Notes: a model not told the origin generated them from the letters alone. Counted from the stretch's first letter, positions 8,701-17,603 are shown. The stretch is 64,000 nt of DNA from Bacteroidota bacterium (GCA_027491355.1 JAIXWI010000022.1:1-64000); one strand, 5' to 3'. Made by a program: numbers and translations.

Positions 8701-10428
8701 TTATGCCGCAAATCCGATTAATTTTCGATTTTGAGAACCTGTTTCCAATTGGGCAAATTCAACAAGTAAGTCCATACTAAATTTCTTACCTGTTACTTCT
8801 TCAAAAACTACCAACTTGGCAATGTTTGCAATTTGTGCTGGCGATAACTTAAACTGAGCGCTTAATTTTTCTGCCTCTTCCTTTTTAAGTTGAGGGAAAT
8901 ATTCTTGCCAAATTATTTGTTGGATTTTAGGAGATGGCATGCCAAATTTCAATTTGAACAAGAACCTACGCTCAAAAGCTGGGTCAAAATTCTTCATCAT
9001 ATTGGTAGTCACAAACATGATGCCGCCGAAGTTTTCTAATTCTTCTAGTAAAATATTTTGAATGGAATTATTTGACTGATCAATACTTCGCTCAACTGAC
9101 AACCTTTTGCTAATAAGACTGTCACCTTCGTTCAACAAGAGCAAAGCATTTCTTTTGTGTTCTTCACAATAATTCCTGTAGTCTTCAAACACACGACGGA
9201 TTGCTTTTTCTGTGTCACCCATGTATTTGCTGATTAGCTGACTCGCCTCAATTTTAAAAATAGGCCTTTGTGTTTTCTTCGCCAATTGGTAAACAAATTC
9301 CGTTTTTCCTGTACCCGGTGCACCAGACAATACCGCACAGAATCCTGCTTTTGTTTTGTATTTTGTGAGAACTTTTGGTAATTTATTTTCAAAAACAGCT
9401 TCCGAACAAAGTTGGGTTATTTTTTCTGTTTGCGCTTTGAGCTCATTTTCAAAAAACAGCTCTTTTGCTTGAATGGTAGTTTCATCAACAAGTTGAAAAT
9501 TTCCTTTAGTGCTTAGTTTTTTGTTTTCAGGTTTTGTTTCTATACACAATGCTTTATAAAAAGAGGGTGTTGCATTCATGCACTTATTATCCATCAGTAT
9601 TGATTCTATGTGCGGTTCAACAAACTGACTTTTGAAAATAGGATGAGTTTCCGTTAACAAGGAAAACAAGAATTTCTCATCAGTTTTTTCATAATCAAAT
9701 ACATGCTCAATGCTTGGCTCCCATTCAAAAGGATTGCCAGTTAAACCCGATTGAGCCAGCAGCATCCAAACTAAAATTAATTCGTTACAATCTTTGTCTT
9801 GAAGTTTCAAATGAGCAACTGATTGGTATGTCTGGTTTAAATGCGTTTGAATGAACAAATCTAAATCTTGAACCAGTTTAATATCTTTGTGTTGCTTGAT
9901 GAGCTTTAATAATTTTCTCCTGAAAAGTTCATAAGGCATTCTCTTGTGAATTCGCTCTTTGAATAACTTTTTAATTTTTTCGAGTAAACTAAGATTGCTT
10001 TTACTTTTGGAGCTATTCTTTATCTGTAAAGATAGGCCATTTAAAATAGCTGTTAGCTGGGCATCTGAAATATTAAAATTAATTGAATTCAATGGCGCAT
10101 CATGGTAGGTAAACCTTTTAGAAGAAGCTACCACATCCCTTTCCGCCAACTTTTGTAGTGATTTCACCGCACCAATTAACTCAACAGGTTTGCACCCAAT
10201 ATGATTTGAAAAATCAAGCATGGGGCTTACAGAATCATTCGTTAAACTAAAAGTAACCAAGAGGCTTAAATAAAGACAATCTTCGATAGAATAATTTGCA
10301 CCAAATACTTTTTGGAGTTCCACTAATTCTTCTTTAGAGGCTAAAAGTGCCCCTATGAATGAACCCGCTTGGTTTGACTTGTTTTCGATTTGTCCGATTA
10401 ATGATTGTGTGTAGTGTTGTTTATGCAT
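8701..10428 (-). CDS. AAA+ ATPase of unknown role, next to an ADP-ribosylglycohydrolase
   Basis: 575 residues. The C-terminal third is a classical AAA+ module: Walker A GAPGTGKTEF near 369-378, Walker B LLLLNEGDSL near 425-434 (Asn in place of the usual Asp, a form I recall in several bacterial AAA proteins), sensor-1 TTNM near 475, and an arginine finger pair FERRF near 486. The N-terminal 330 residues are helical, match nothing I recognise, and may be a substrate- or partner-binding region. Its start overlaps the end of the ADP-ribosylglycohydrolase gene by 8 nt, so the two are translationally coupled. It is probably a cytosolic remodelling ATPase; the target is unknown. Confidence 0.85.
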   Translation of the reverse strand: MHKQHYTQSLIGQIENKSNQAGSFIGALLASKEELVELQKVFGANYSIEDCLYLSLLVTFSLTNDSVSPMLDFSNHIGCKPVELIGAVKSLQKLAERDVVASSKRFTYHDAPLNSINFNISDAQLTAILNGLSLQIKNSSKSKSNLSLLEKIKKLFKERIHKRMPYELFRRKLLKLIKQHKDIKLVQDLDLFIQTHLNQTYQSVAHLKLQDKDCNELILVWMLLAQSGLTGNPFEWEPSIEHVFDYEKTDEKFLFSLLTETHPIFKSQFVEPHIESILMDNKCMNATPSFYKALCIETKPENKKLSTKGNFQLVDETTIQAKELFFENELKAQTEKITQLCSEAVFENKLPKVLTKYKTKAGFCAVLSGAPGTGKTEFVYQLAKKTQRPIFKIEASQLISKYMGDTEKAIRRVFEDYRNYCEEHKRNALLLLNEGDSLISKRLSVERSIDQSNNSIQNILLEELENFGGIMFVTTNMMKNFDPAFERRFLFKLKFGMPSPKIQQIIWQEYFPQLKKEEAEKLSAQFKLSPAQIANIAKLVVFEEVTGKKFSMDLLVEFAQLETGSQNRKLIGFAA

Positions 10429-11383
10429 AGTTGTTCAATTTTTTAATGGTTTGGTAAAATGTTTGACTCAATTCAAGGATGGCCGTTCTCTTTTTAAGGT
10501 AGTGGAGCCATTTAAGTGGGATGCTTTCGGAACCATAATAGATGCCAGCAAGCCCGCCCGTTACAGAAGCTGTAGTATCGGTATCTCCACCTAAATTCAC
10601 AGCCAAGAGTACAGCATCGGTATAATTGTTGGTAGTAAAGAAACACCAAAGCGCAGCTTCCAAGGTATAGATTACATAGCCTGAACTATGAATAGCCTCT
10701 ACTGAAAGTAAGTGTAAGTCACCTTTGAGGATCCTTTCGAAGTATTCCAATTCATCGTCATAAGCTTTTTGTTGGGCGTATGCTGAAAAGATTTCATTTG
10801 CATTGACATAAGCTTTCAATTTGTCTTTGGTCAATAACAATTCCCTGGCATATATTTCAAAATAAATACAGCTCAAAACTGAACGAATATGTCGGTGGGT
10901 GATTCCACTGATTTCAGTCAACAATTGAACCCTTTGCTCATAAGTCATGTTGAACCCGTAAAATACAAAGGGCAAAATACGCATCAAGGAACCGTTACCA
11001 TTGTCATAGCCTCTGATTCCTCCACTTTTGTAAGGAGATTCTCCATTCCCAAGTTTGATCAATGCCGACTCTGTTATATTACCAATGTCAAACAAACGGG
11101 TATCTGCAGCCCAAAATCCATGTTGGTACCAATCGAGCATGTATTGAGCCAGACGTTCAATACTAAAACCGTCACAAATGGCCTGGGCCAGACACATACT
11201 CAATGAAGTATCATCAGAAAATGTTCCTGCATCTTGGTAATGCGGATACTTTGCATCTTCTAAACTGGTCATGGGTAATTGAAGCATTTGTTCTCTCGAC
11301 CAAAATTCTCTTGGAACTCCAAGCGCATCGCCCATAGCAAGGCCAATAAACGCTCCTTTGATGTTGTCTTTTGTTATTTGCAT
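10421..11383 (-). CDS. ADP-ribosylglycohydrolase (ARH/DraG family)
   Basis: Predicted to remove ADP-ribose from a modified protein or nucleic acid, or to hydrolyse a related ADP-ribose compound. 320 residues, normal for the family. The two metal-binding clusters are intact: GLAMGDALGVPREF near 14-27 with TFSDDTS near 55-61, and GGDTDTTASVTGGLAGIYYG near 268-287. No obvious mono-ADP-ribosyltransferase is visible next to it, so a DraT/DraG-type pair is not seen. It starts 6 nt after the phosphatase gene and overlaps the AAA+ gene by 8 nt, forming a tight three-gene core. Confidence 0.92.
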   Translation of the reverse strand: MQITKDNIKGAFIGLAMGDALGVPREFWSREQMLQLPMTSLEDAKYPHYQDAGTFSDDTSLSMCLAQAICDGFSIERLAQYMLDWYQHGFWAADTRLFDIGNITESALIKLGNGESPYKSGGIRGYDNGNGSLMRILPFVFYGFNMTYEQRVQLLTEISGITHRHIRSVLSCIYFEIYARELLLTKDKLKAYVNANEIFSAYAQQKAYDDELEYFERILKGDLHLLSVEAIHSSGYVIYTLEAALWCFFTTNNYTDAVLLAVNLGGDTDTTASVTGGLAGIYYGSESIPLKWLHYLKKRTAILELSQTFYQTIKKLNNYA

Positions 11384-11389
11384 AGTTTG

Positions 11390-11911
11390 TTATTGATTGT
11401 ATGACCAATTGAAAAGAAATTGTCTTTGAATATCTGATTCAGGTGAGCGCCTGTTTTGAATAGAGGTGGTACGTTTGAGATAAGCAATCATGTCAATCAC
11501 GTTTGCTTTGGTAGCATATCCATGCCTCAACAAATAACAGCCAACAACTAAACCAGTACGTCCAATGCCCCCATAGCAATGAAGGTACAAGGGTAATTGT
11601 GCATTCACTTGTAAGTCAATGGTGTCCAAAATATCTACCATCAAATCAGTACTTGGTATACCCCCGTCTATAATGGGCTTTCTGATAAATTGAATGCCTC
11701 TCTCGGGTAAATAGGCAGGATAATTGAAAAATGGCTCCCCTTGATTGTTCAATTCAGTTGGCTCCATTAAATTAAGAACTACTTTGATGCCAGTCTTTTT
11801 TAAAGAGTTGAGTTTGGTAAAACTGTGGCCCGCTTGTGGTGCAGCAGGAATGCCTCCAGCCAAGAAAAGGTTAGGGATGACCCAGAAAGAACGTTCAAAA
11901 GGTATTATCAT
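11390..11911 (-). CDS. Dual-specificity protein phosphatase
   Basis: Cys-based phosphatase of 173 residues. The P-loop HCYGGIGRTG (about 112-121) holds the nucleophile Cys and binding Arg of the HCxxGxxR(S/T) motif. An upstream Asp in PIIDGG (about 81) is a candidate general acid. No signal peptide. It heads the translationally coupled phosphatase / ADP-ribosylglycohydrolase / AAA+ set. Both enzymes reverse modifications (phosphate and ADP-ribose), so a shared substrate, or processing of a phosphorylated ADP-ribose product, is possible but inferred. Confidence 0.88.
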   Translation of the reverse strand: MIIPFERSFWVIPNLFLAGGIPAAPQAGHSFTKLNSLKKTGIKVVLNLMEPTELNNQGEPFFNYPAYLPERGIQFIRKPIIDGGIPSTDLMVDILDTIDLQVNAQLPLYLHCYGGIGRTGLVVGCYLLRHGYATKANVIDMIAYLKRTTSIQNRRSPESDIQRQFLFNWSYNQ

Positions 11912-11993
11912 AAGCAGTTTTAAAATTGGTGTATTAAGAATGGAAATGTGAAATTTATAATTGGGCGTAGTAGTTTAAAGGAGCTTCAAGTGC

Positions 11994-12233
11994 TTATTTG
12001 TCTGATTTTTTGCCAGAACCGGCATCAAAAACAAGTACAATAGCAATGATATAAATGAGTCCTAAAATGATTGCCCATAGTATCTTCAATAGAAGTTTGA
12101 TTGAAAAAGCAAGAAAAGTAGGTAAGAAATAAAGATTGAGTTGGTCAATTTTTTCTTTACCTGATTCGTAAAATGAAACCAGTAAAATAAGTAGTAGAAA
12201 TAAAATTAAAAGTTGAATAAAAGTTACTATCAT
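11994..12233 (-). CDS. Small inner-membrane protein, unknown
   Basis: 79 residues with an N-terminal hydrophobic helix (MIVTFIQLLILFLLLILLVSF), a short polar link with KEKIDQ, then a second hydrophobic stretch of 35-40 residues able to form one long or two short helices, and a polar Lys-rich C-terminus. I do not recognise the family. It lies 82 nt upstream of the phosphatase gene on the same strand and may be the first gene of that cluster. As a small membrane protein in a possible conflict operon, a membrane effector or anchor role is conceivable; that is inference. Confidence 0.55.
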   Translation of the reverse strand: MIVTFIQLLILFLLLILLVSFYESGKEKIDQLNLYFLPTFLAFSIKLLLKILWAIILGLIYIIAIVLVFDAGSGKKSDK

Positions 12234-12353
12234 TTTAATAAATTTGGTTAAGTAGGGTAAACGATGAACGTAAAAAAATGAGTATCAAAAGATGTCAAAG
12301 AACGAGGTGGCTTGAACAGGTGGTGCTAGCGTCACTCATTCAAATTTCAAATA

Positions 12354-12391
12354 CAAAAATAAAATGTCATTTGGAAAGTTTATTTCCAAAT
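12354..12391. promoter_or_regulatory. Divergent control region: inverted-repeat operator beside a leftward -7 box
   Basis: A perfect 9-bp inverted repeat, ATTTGGAAA (12369-12377) and TTTCCAAAT (12383-12391), has a 5-nt spacer. Immediately to its left the minus strand carries TATTTTTG (12361-12354), a match to the -7 consensus for the leftward cluster. The repeat therefore covers the -33 zone of that promoter and lies about 65-85 nt before the WYL regulator gene, as expected for an autoregulated operator. Confidence 0.45.
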
Positions 12392-12454
12392 CATAAAATG
12401 AATTAAATTAGTCTTTTAAAACGACTGATTACCTAGCATTTAGCAAAACAGACT

Positions 12455-13450
12455 ATGCCCAGAATAAAAAAAACAACAGAAAGATTCCAAAAAATTCAAA
12501 CCTTATTAAAAACAGAAAACGGAATAAGTATCAAAGCTATCTGTGAAAAGATTAATGCTGAATCTGATAAAGAAAATCGAGTAACAGAAAAAACGATTCG
12601 CAATAATATTGATGAGATTAAAACCAGGGTTGATTTAATAACTGTAAAAAGAGGTTATTATCGATATTCAAATTTAAATGATAATTATTTCGAAGATTCA
12701 ATTAAGCCTGAATTTAAACAAGCCATCGAACAACTCTATAGCTTCTTCGCATTAGCTAAAGATACTAAGCAATATGAAAAGATTGGGATTATTCTCAATG
12801 ATTTTATTAGGGATGAACTCATCCAAAAACAACAAGATGATGAAAATGGGGGTTTCATTCAAATGGGAAATGCGGTCATTCGCAGCGATATTCAATGGAT
12901 TGAACAGATTTATGATGCCGTATTAAACAAACAAACCCTAGAAATTTATTATGCATCCATCAATAAATTTCCAGAAAAAAGAATCATTTGCCCCTATTTA
13001 CTGAAAGAATTCGACAATGAATGGTTTGTAATTGCCTATTCTATTGGCAAAGCCGATAAAATGTCAACCAATGTATTCAAGCTTAAACGCATAAAAAGTA
13101 TTGCTCTTAGTAACCAAAAATTTCAAATTGACCCAAATTTCAATACCCAAACTTATTTCAACAATTGCATTGGCATATACCACCAACACGGAGCAGAGCC
13201 ACAAACCATCAAATTAAGAGCTAGTTCCAAACTGAAATATTTGATTCAAGAAAAACCATTTCATCATAGCATGCAAATCATTGAAAATAATGAAGATTCA
13301 ATTGATTTTACTGCTCATGTCTATATTACTGATGAACTCCTTTTAAAAATAATAGGATATGGAAAATTACTAAAAGTGCTAGAACCTTATGAACTAAGGC
13401 AAAATATCAAAAATGAGCTTAAAAAAATGGCATTATTATACAATGATTAA
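12455..13450 (+). CDS. WYL-domain transcriptional regulator
   Basis: 331 residues: an N-terminal winged-helix-like DNA-binding region (about 1-60, SIKAICEKINAES...VTEKTIRNNIDEIK), a WYL domain (about 150-225, with ICPYLLKEFDNEWFVIAYS and VFKLKRIKSI), and a WCX-like C-terminal region. WYL proteins are usually ligand-responsive repressors and are frequent controllers of defence loci. It is divergent from the leftward cluster with a 221-bp intergenic region holding a perfect inverted repeat, so it is the likely regulator of that cluster. Confidence 0.88.
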   Translation: MPRIKKTTERFQKIQTLLKTENGISIKAICEKINAESDKENRVTEKTIRNNIDEIKTRVDLITVKRGYYRYSNLNDNYFEDSIKPEFKQAIEQLYSFFALAKDTKQYEKIGIILNDFIRDELIQKQQDDENGGFIQMGNAVIRSDIQWIEQIYDAVLNKQTLEIYYASINKFPEKRIICPYLLKEFDNEWFVIAYSIGKADKMSTNVFKLKRIKSIALSNQKFQIDPNFNTQTYFNNCIGIYHQHGAEPQTIKLRASSKLKYLIQEKPFHHSMQIIENNEDSIDFTAHVYITDELLLKIIGYGKLLKVLEPYELRQNIKNELKKMALLYND

Positions 13451-13881
13451 AAATGAGGTAAAAAGCTACAGGTTTGAAATATGGCTTTCAAAATATTTAT
13501 AGACAAAATATATTTGATAGAATGATTGTTAATTTTATTATAAATTGAATCATCATTTAATGAATGAAGAAATAGCCTATGAAACATGCAAGTATGATGG
13601 AACAAACTATGTCCCCGAATCTTTTTAAACCATAAAATCAATTACCCTTAAAATTTTTCAGGACTATTCAATTAAATGAAAGACAATAGCTAAAAAAAAG
13701 AAACTATTTTTCGTATATACCAACTTTAATAAACAACACAATTCAATTAATATAAATTTATTAACGGTATAAGCAAAATATAAGTGTAAGTCACAAAACA
13801 AGGTGATATTGCCAATTTAAAAACAGTAATTGTCTTGCCAAAAGTTAACAAGTCAAGTCAAAAAAAATAACTACAAAAAAG
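13451..13881. other. Gene-free AT-rich stretch
   Basis: A 431-bp gap between the WYL regulator and the helicase gene. I see no coding sequence longer than about 60 codons, no family match in the short open frames, no strong hairpin and no consensus promoter with correct spacing. The base composition is very AT-rich, typical of a junction between separately acquired cassettes. Confidence 0.5.
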
Positions 13882-16581
13882 ATGAAAGAAAAAATTGAAG
13901 ATATAGCCAAAAGTATTAAACGCCATAGAGAACTCGAAATTAATGACTCATCATCAAATTTAGCAATTGGAAGATGTTTTGCCTTTTACCAAAACGAAAA
14001 CCTAGTTTTTTGGCTGACTAATAAGGAAAATATTTCAGGGAATAATGTCTATGATCTTAATGGAAACGTAATTGGAAGAAATGTAAACAATCCTACAACA
14101 TTAACTAGTGATGGTAAAGCGGTTTATAAGAACACAAAAATTGGAGGAATCTTAATCCAAAATCATGAAGGAAAACACCAAGTAATTGTACCTGCAGGGC
14201 AGTTCACTATTGAATTATTTAATAGAACCACTTATTTACCAAGTAATTCGTTAAACGAATTGGCAATAGACCTATTAATTAAATTAGCAGGTGATAGCCG
14301 AACTCATTCCTTTCAAAACATTTCAAAAATTCTATCTCGTCAAACGGAAATTGAGCAAGAAAAACAAAGATTAGCAGTTGCTACAGACCAAGAAGCCATA
14401 AATTTAATTAATAGAATTGCAGAAAAAGAAGCTGAAATGAAAAATTTCCTTGACAAAGCACAAGGATTTATTAGAAAATATGCAGAATTACGATATCAAC
14501 CAATTCTTGACCCAATTCAAGAATCTATAAAGCGATCTAAAATTTTTGACGGTTCTTTGATTATAAATGGTGGACCAGGAACAGGAAAAACTACTTCACT
14601 CATACAACGGATTAAATTTCTCATTTCACCATCTATTGAAGAATACATAGACTTAAATCAAAGTCAAAAAGACATTCTGTTTAATCAAAAATCGAGCTGG
14701 ATTTTTTATTCGCCAAATGAATTGCTTGCGCTTTTCCTTCGCAACAGTATGAAGATGGAAGAATTGAAAGCCGATACAGAAAGAGTTAAAGTTTGGAGTT
14801 CACATAAAAACGAACTTGTTAAATCTTATAAGCTTGTTGACACAGCAACCAAAAGACCTTTTTTGATATATAATAAGTCTCAAGGAAAAAGCCTTTTAGT
14901 GAATAAGCCTATGAATATACAAGAAATTGTGACTGGGCTGAACAAGTTCTTTTTAGAATTTCAAAGTGACAAGCTGAACAAGGTTGCAGAAATTGATATA
15001 TCACAATTTAAATGGAAGAATACAGGCTTATCAATCCAAAAATATCTCAAAAGCAATAAGAACTTCAAAAACATTGATGATTTAATTCGCCTATACTTAA
15101 ACCTAAACGAAACATATAAAGTTGAATCGGACAAAATCACTGATGAATTCTCTTCACTCATAAAACAAGTTGCAGGAAGGATTCAAGTAATATTAACAAA
15201 AGATTCAGCAAGGGCGTTAGCCCTTGCTGATATTTTGAATCAGTGGAAGAATTCAAACCAAGATACAGAAGAAGAAGATGATGATACAGAAATTGAATTG
15301 GAAGACTTTGAAGAAAAAGTAGAACAAACAGGTTTTGATTTTGAAAGAGAACTTTTTACCAAGTTGAAATCACTTTGTCGAAAACAAGCATTGAAGAAAT
15401 TTGATAAAAACACTAAATTCAGTAAACAAGACCGAGAACTTTTGAAGCTAATTCCAGAAGTTGAACAACAAAATGAATATGACCAAATTGGGGAAACAGC
15501 ATTTTTTAAAAAGTTTTTTGAAAGAATAATTAAAGGTGTTATAAATAATGTCCTAAGAGAAATTCCAATGATCTATAAGAAGCACAGACGAAAACAATTA
15601 GCAGACAAAAACAAAAATTGGGACTTACAGATTTTAGATGAATTAGTAAAGAAGGATAAAAACAGCAGAATTCATTCTGATGAACAGGCTCTTCTTCTCC
15701 ATTTTACAAATAATCTATGTTTTAGTCTATCAAAAAGATTTCAAAGTCAATTCAATAGTTTTAATCACCCTTACTTAAATGCCTTTAAGTCTAATTGCAA
15801 ACCAGTAATTGGTATTGATGAAGCAACAGACTTTTCGATAATTGACCTATTGGCAATAACCAGCTTTAGAAATCCTCTTTTATCGTCGGTAACACTCTCA
15901 GGGGATATTATGCAAAGGATGACAAATGACGGGTTGACTTCTTGGGAAGATTTTTCAAGTATTGTTAATGGGACAGAAAGAAAAGACTTATTGGTTTCAT
16001 ATCGTCAAAGCCCAACACTACTTTCATTAGCACAATTTATTTATGAAAAGTCTACTGGTAGTAAGGCAAATTACAAATCTTATATTGCAAAAGATGAAGC
16101 GGAGCCTAAACCCCTATTTCTTGTATCAGAAAATGAAGACGAAAAACTTAAATGGATTGCTGAAAGAATTATTGAAATTTTTAACGCCTACGGTAATTCA
16201 ATACCTTCAATTGCAATTTTCTTACCTAATGAAAATCAGCTTGAAGATTTCGCTAATAAACTAGGCAATTTTGATACATTGTCGGATGTTGGAATTCTTG
16301 TTAAAGCATGCAGGAATGGTGAAATATTGGGTGACAAAAACACAGTTAGAATCTTTTCAATTGACAAAATCAAAGGGTTAGAATTTGAAGCAGTTTTATT
16401 TCATAATCTTGACGAACTGCAAAACCAAAATTTAGCAAATGACTTATTCTTAAAATATTTGTATGTTGCTTTATCGAGAGCCTCTTTTTACCTGGGAGTA
16501 ACAGTTATAAAAGAACTAAACAGCGACTTGAATTTTATATTGGAGTATTTTGACAAGACAGGAAAAACATGGAGAAATTGA
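13882..16581 (+). CDS. Large UvrD/Rep-like superfamily 1 helicase
   Basis: 899 residues with the full SF1 motif set: Walker A NGGPGTGKTT near 229-238, Walker B GIDEATDF near 643-650, motif III SGDIMQR near 673, motif IV SYRQSP near 708, motif V FSIDKIKGLEFEAVLF near 823-838, and motif VI YVALSRA near 858-864. The first 120 residues are beta-rich and unlike Rep or UvrD. A coiled coil (about 150-210) precedes the ATPase core, and an acidic stretch (EEEDDDTEIELEDFEEK, about 460-477) sits in an insertion. It stands alone in the accessory island with no nuclease domain visible. A DNA or RNA remodelling role, possibly in phage or plasmid defence, is inference. Confidence 0.85.
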   Translation: MKEKIEDIAKSIKRHRELEINDSSSNLAIGRCFAFYQNENLVFWLTNKENISGNNVYDLNGNVIGRNVNNPTTLTSDGKAVYKNTKIGGILIQNHEGKHQVIVPAGQFTIELFNRTTYLPSNSLNELAIDLLIKLAGDSRTHSFQNISKILSRQTEIEQEKQRLAVATDQEAINLINRIAEKEAEMKNFLDKAQGFIRKYAELRYQPILDPIQESIKRSKIFDGSLIINGGPGTGKTTSLIQRIKFLISPSIEEYIDLNQSQKDILFNQKSSWIFYSPNELLALFLRNSMKMEELKADTERVKVWSSHKNELVKSYKLVDTATKRPFLIYNKSQGKSLLVNKPMNIQEIVTGLNKFFLEFQSDKLNKVAEIDISQFKWKNTGLSIQKYLKSNKNFKNIDDLIRLYLNLNETYKVESDKITDEFSSLIKQVAGRIQVILTKDSARALALADILNQWKNSNQDTEEEDDDTEIELEDFEEKVEQTGFDFERELFTKLKSLCRKQALKKFDKNTKFSKQDRELLKLIPEVEQQNEYDQIGETAFFKKFFERIIKGVINNVLREIPMIYKKHRRKQLADKNKNWDLQILDELVKKDKNSRIHSDEQALLLHFTNNLCFSLSKRFQSQFNSFNHPYLNAFKSNCKPVIGIDEATDFSIIDLLAITSFRNPLLSSVTLSGDIMQRMTNDGLTSWEDFSSIVNGTERKDLLVSYRQSPTLLSLAQFIYEKSTGSKANYKSYIAKDEAEPKPLFLVSENEDEKLKWIAERIIEIFNAYGNSIPSIAIFLPNENQLEDFANKLGNFDTLSDVGILVKACRNGEILGDKNTVRIFSIDKIKGLEFEAVLFHNLDELQNQNLANDLFLKYLYVALSRASFYLGVTVIKELNSDLNFILEYFDKTGKTWRN

Positions 16582-16753
16582 TAACAGTTTATTTTCGTAA
16601 AATCAATATTACCTTGCAGTCCAAAGCCACGGAACAAAAGAATACACCTTAGCCAAGCCGCAAACATTATACGCAACTAAATTTTCACTTGTAAAAACTG
16701 TTGAAAAAGTACCAATATTTGGTTCTTATTTGACTTAGAAATAATAACAAACC

Positions 16754-17003
16754 ATGGCTAAAAACACATCCATATTATTAGGAGATTATTTTGACAACTT
16801 TATAAATCAACAGGAAAGAGCGGAAAATACTTATCGGCAAGCGAAGTTGTCCGAGCTGCAATCAGAATGTTTGAATTTGAGGAGACGAAAAAAGGTGTAT
16901 TGATAAGGAATTGAGAAAAGGTGAAAAATCAGGTTTCATGGAAAAATTTAATCGGGAATCTTTTCTTCAAAATCTTTATAAAAAACATTCTACCGGAAAA
17001 TGA
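16754..17003 (+). pseudogene. Frameshifted parD-type antitoxin
   Basis: Remnant of a ParD/CopG-like antitoxin. The ATG at 16754 opens MAKNTSILLGDYFDNFINQ. A frameshift near 16812 moves the rest to another frame (GKSGKYLSASEVVRAAIRMFE), and a second one near 16905 restores LRKGEKSGFMEKFNRESFL...KHSTGK with the TGA at 17001-17003. Each fragment fits the expected ParD order. The stop overlaps the toxin ATG by 4 nt (ATGA), the normal arrangement for parDE. Confidence 0.8.
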
Positions 17004-17299
17004 AATACGTAATCAGCATTGAAGCTTCAAAAGACCTGGAAAATATTTGGCTATATACATTCGAAAACTGGTCTCAAGAACAGGCTGACCGATACTTCAA
17101 CCATAACATTGACGAAATTTAAAACATAGCGAATGACCTTTCATCTGGCAACGACTATTCTGACATTAGAGAAGGTTATTTCCGTACCAAAGGAAAATCT
17201 AATTTCATTTTCTACAAAGTGAACTGGAAAAAGAAATTTGTAGATATCATTAGAATCCTTTGTCAGAAAATGGATATTGAGCCACGACTGAATAAATAA
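17000..17299 (+). pseudogene. parE-type toxin with an internal stop codon
   Basis: Remnant of a ParE/RelE-superfamily toxin of about 99 codons. The frame reads MKYVISIEASKDLENIWLYT, then ENWSQEQADRYFNHNIDEI, a TAA at 17120-17122, and then continues in the same frame (NIANDLSSGNDYSDIREGYF, FIFYKV, DIIRILCQKMDIEPRL) to a TAA at 17297-17299. The single in-frame stop removes the conserved C-terminal half, so the toxin should be inactive. Loss of the toxin explains tolerance of the broken antitoxin. Confidence 0.82.
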
Positions 17300-17357
17300 C
17301 TAAATTTTAGCAGAAAGAAACCATACCAAGAACTTAATTTTAGAAAGTAAAAAAGTT

Positions 17358-17603
17358 ATGAGTAAATGTAAATTTTGTGGAAGCAGTAGCTTTGGATCTT
17401 GCTCCTCTAGTCCACACCGAAAACATGAACATTCCAACATTGGAAACAAGTGTGTTTATTGTGGCTCATCTTCTTATGGGAGCTGCTCTTCTAGTCCTTC
17501 AGGCAAACATAAGCACGAATCAGGATATGGCAAATGTAGTTATTGTGGTTCCTCATCATTTGGGAGCTGCTCATCAAGCCCCTCTGGCAAACATGAACAT
17601 TAA
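17358..17603 (+). CDS. Cys/His-rich protein of three tandem repeats
   Basis: 81 residues made almost entirely of three near-identical units of about 28 residues with the pattern C-x2-C-x7-C-x7-H-x-H (for example KCSYCGSSSFGSCSSSP followed by SGKHEH). Each unit has enough Cys and His to bind one zinc ion like a miniature zinc ribbon. No signal peptide. I recall single copies of similar CGS...SP..KHEH motifs in small bacterial proteins but no assigned function. It sits between the dead parDE pair and an M28 peptidase. Metal binding is inferred from the motif. Confidence 0.7.
   Translation: MSKCKFCGSSSFGSCSSSPHRKHEHSNIGNKCVYCGSSSYGSCSSSPSGKHKHESGYGKCSYCGSSSFGSCSSSPSGKHEH

Noticed and set aside
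12354..12391. Terminator reading of the inverted repeat
   Set aside because: It has 9-bp AT-rich arms without a T-run, and it lies between divergent gene starts rather than at a gene end.
13447..13641. Short minus-strand frame after the WYL gene
   Set aside because: 64 codons, overlaps the WYL gene end, composition is random-like, no start signal.
17358..17603. CRISPR-like array
   Set aside because: The DNA repeat of about 84 bp is coding for the tandem protein units; there are no spacers.
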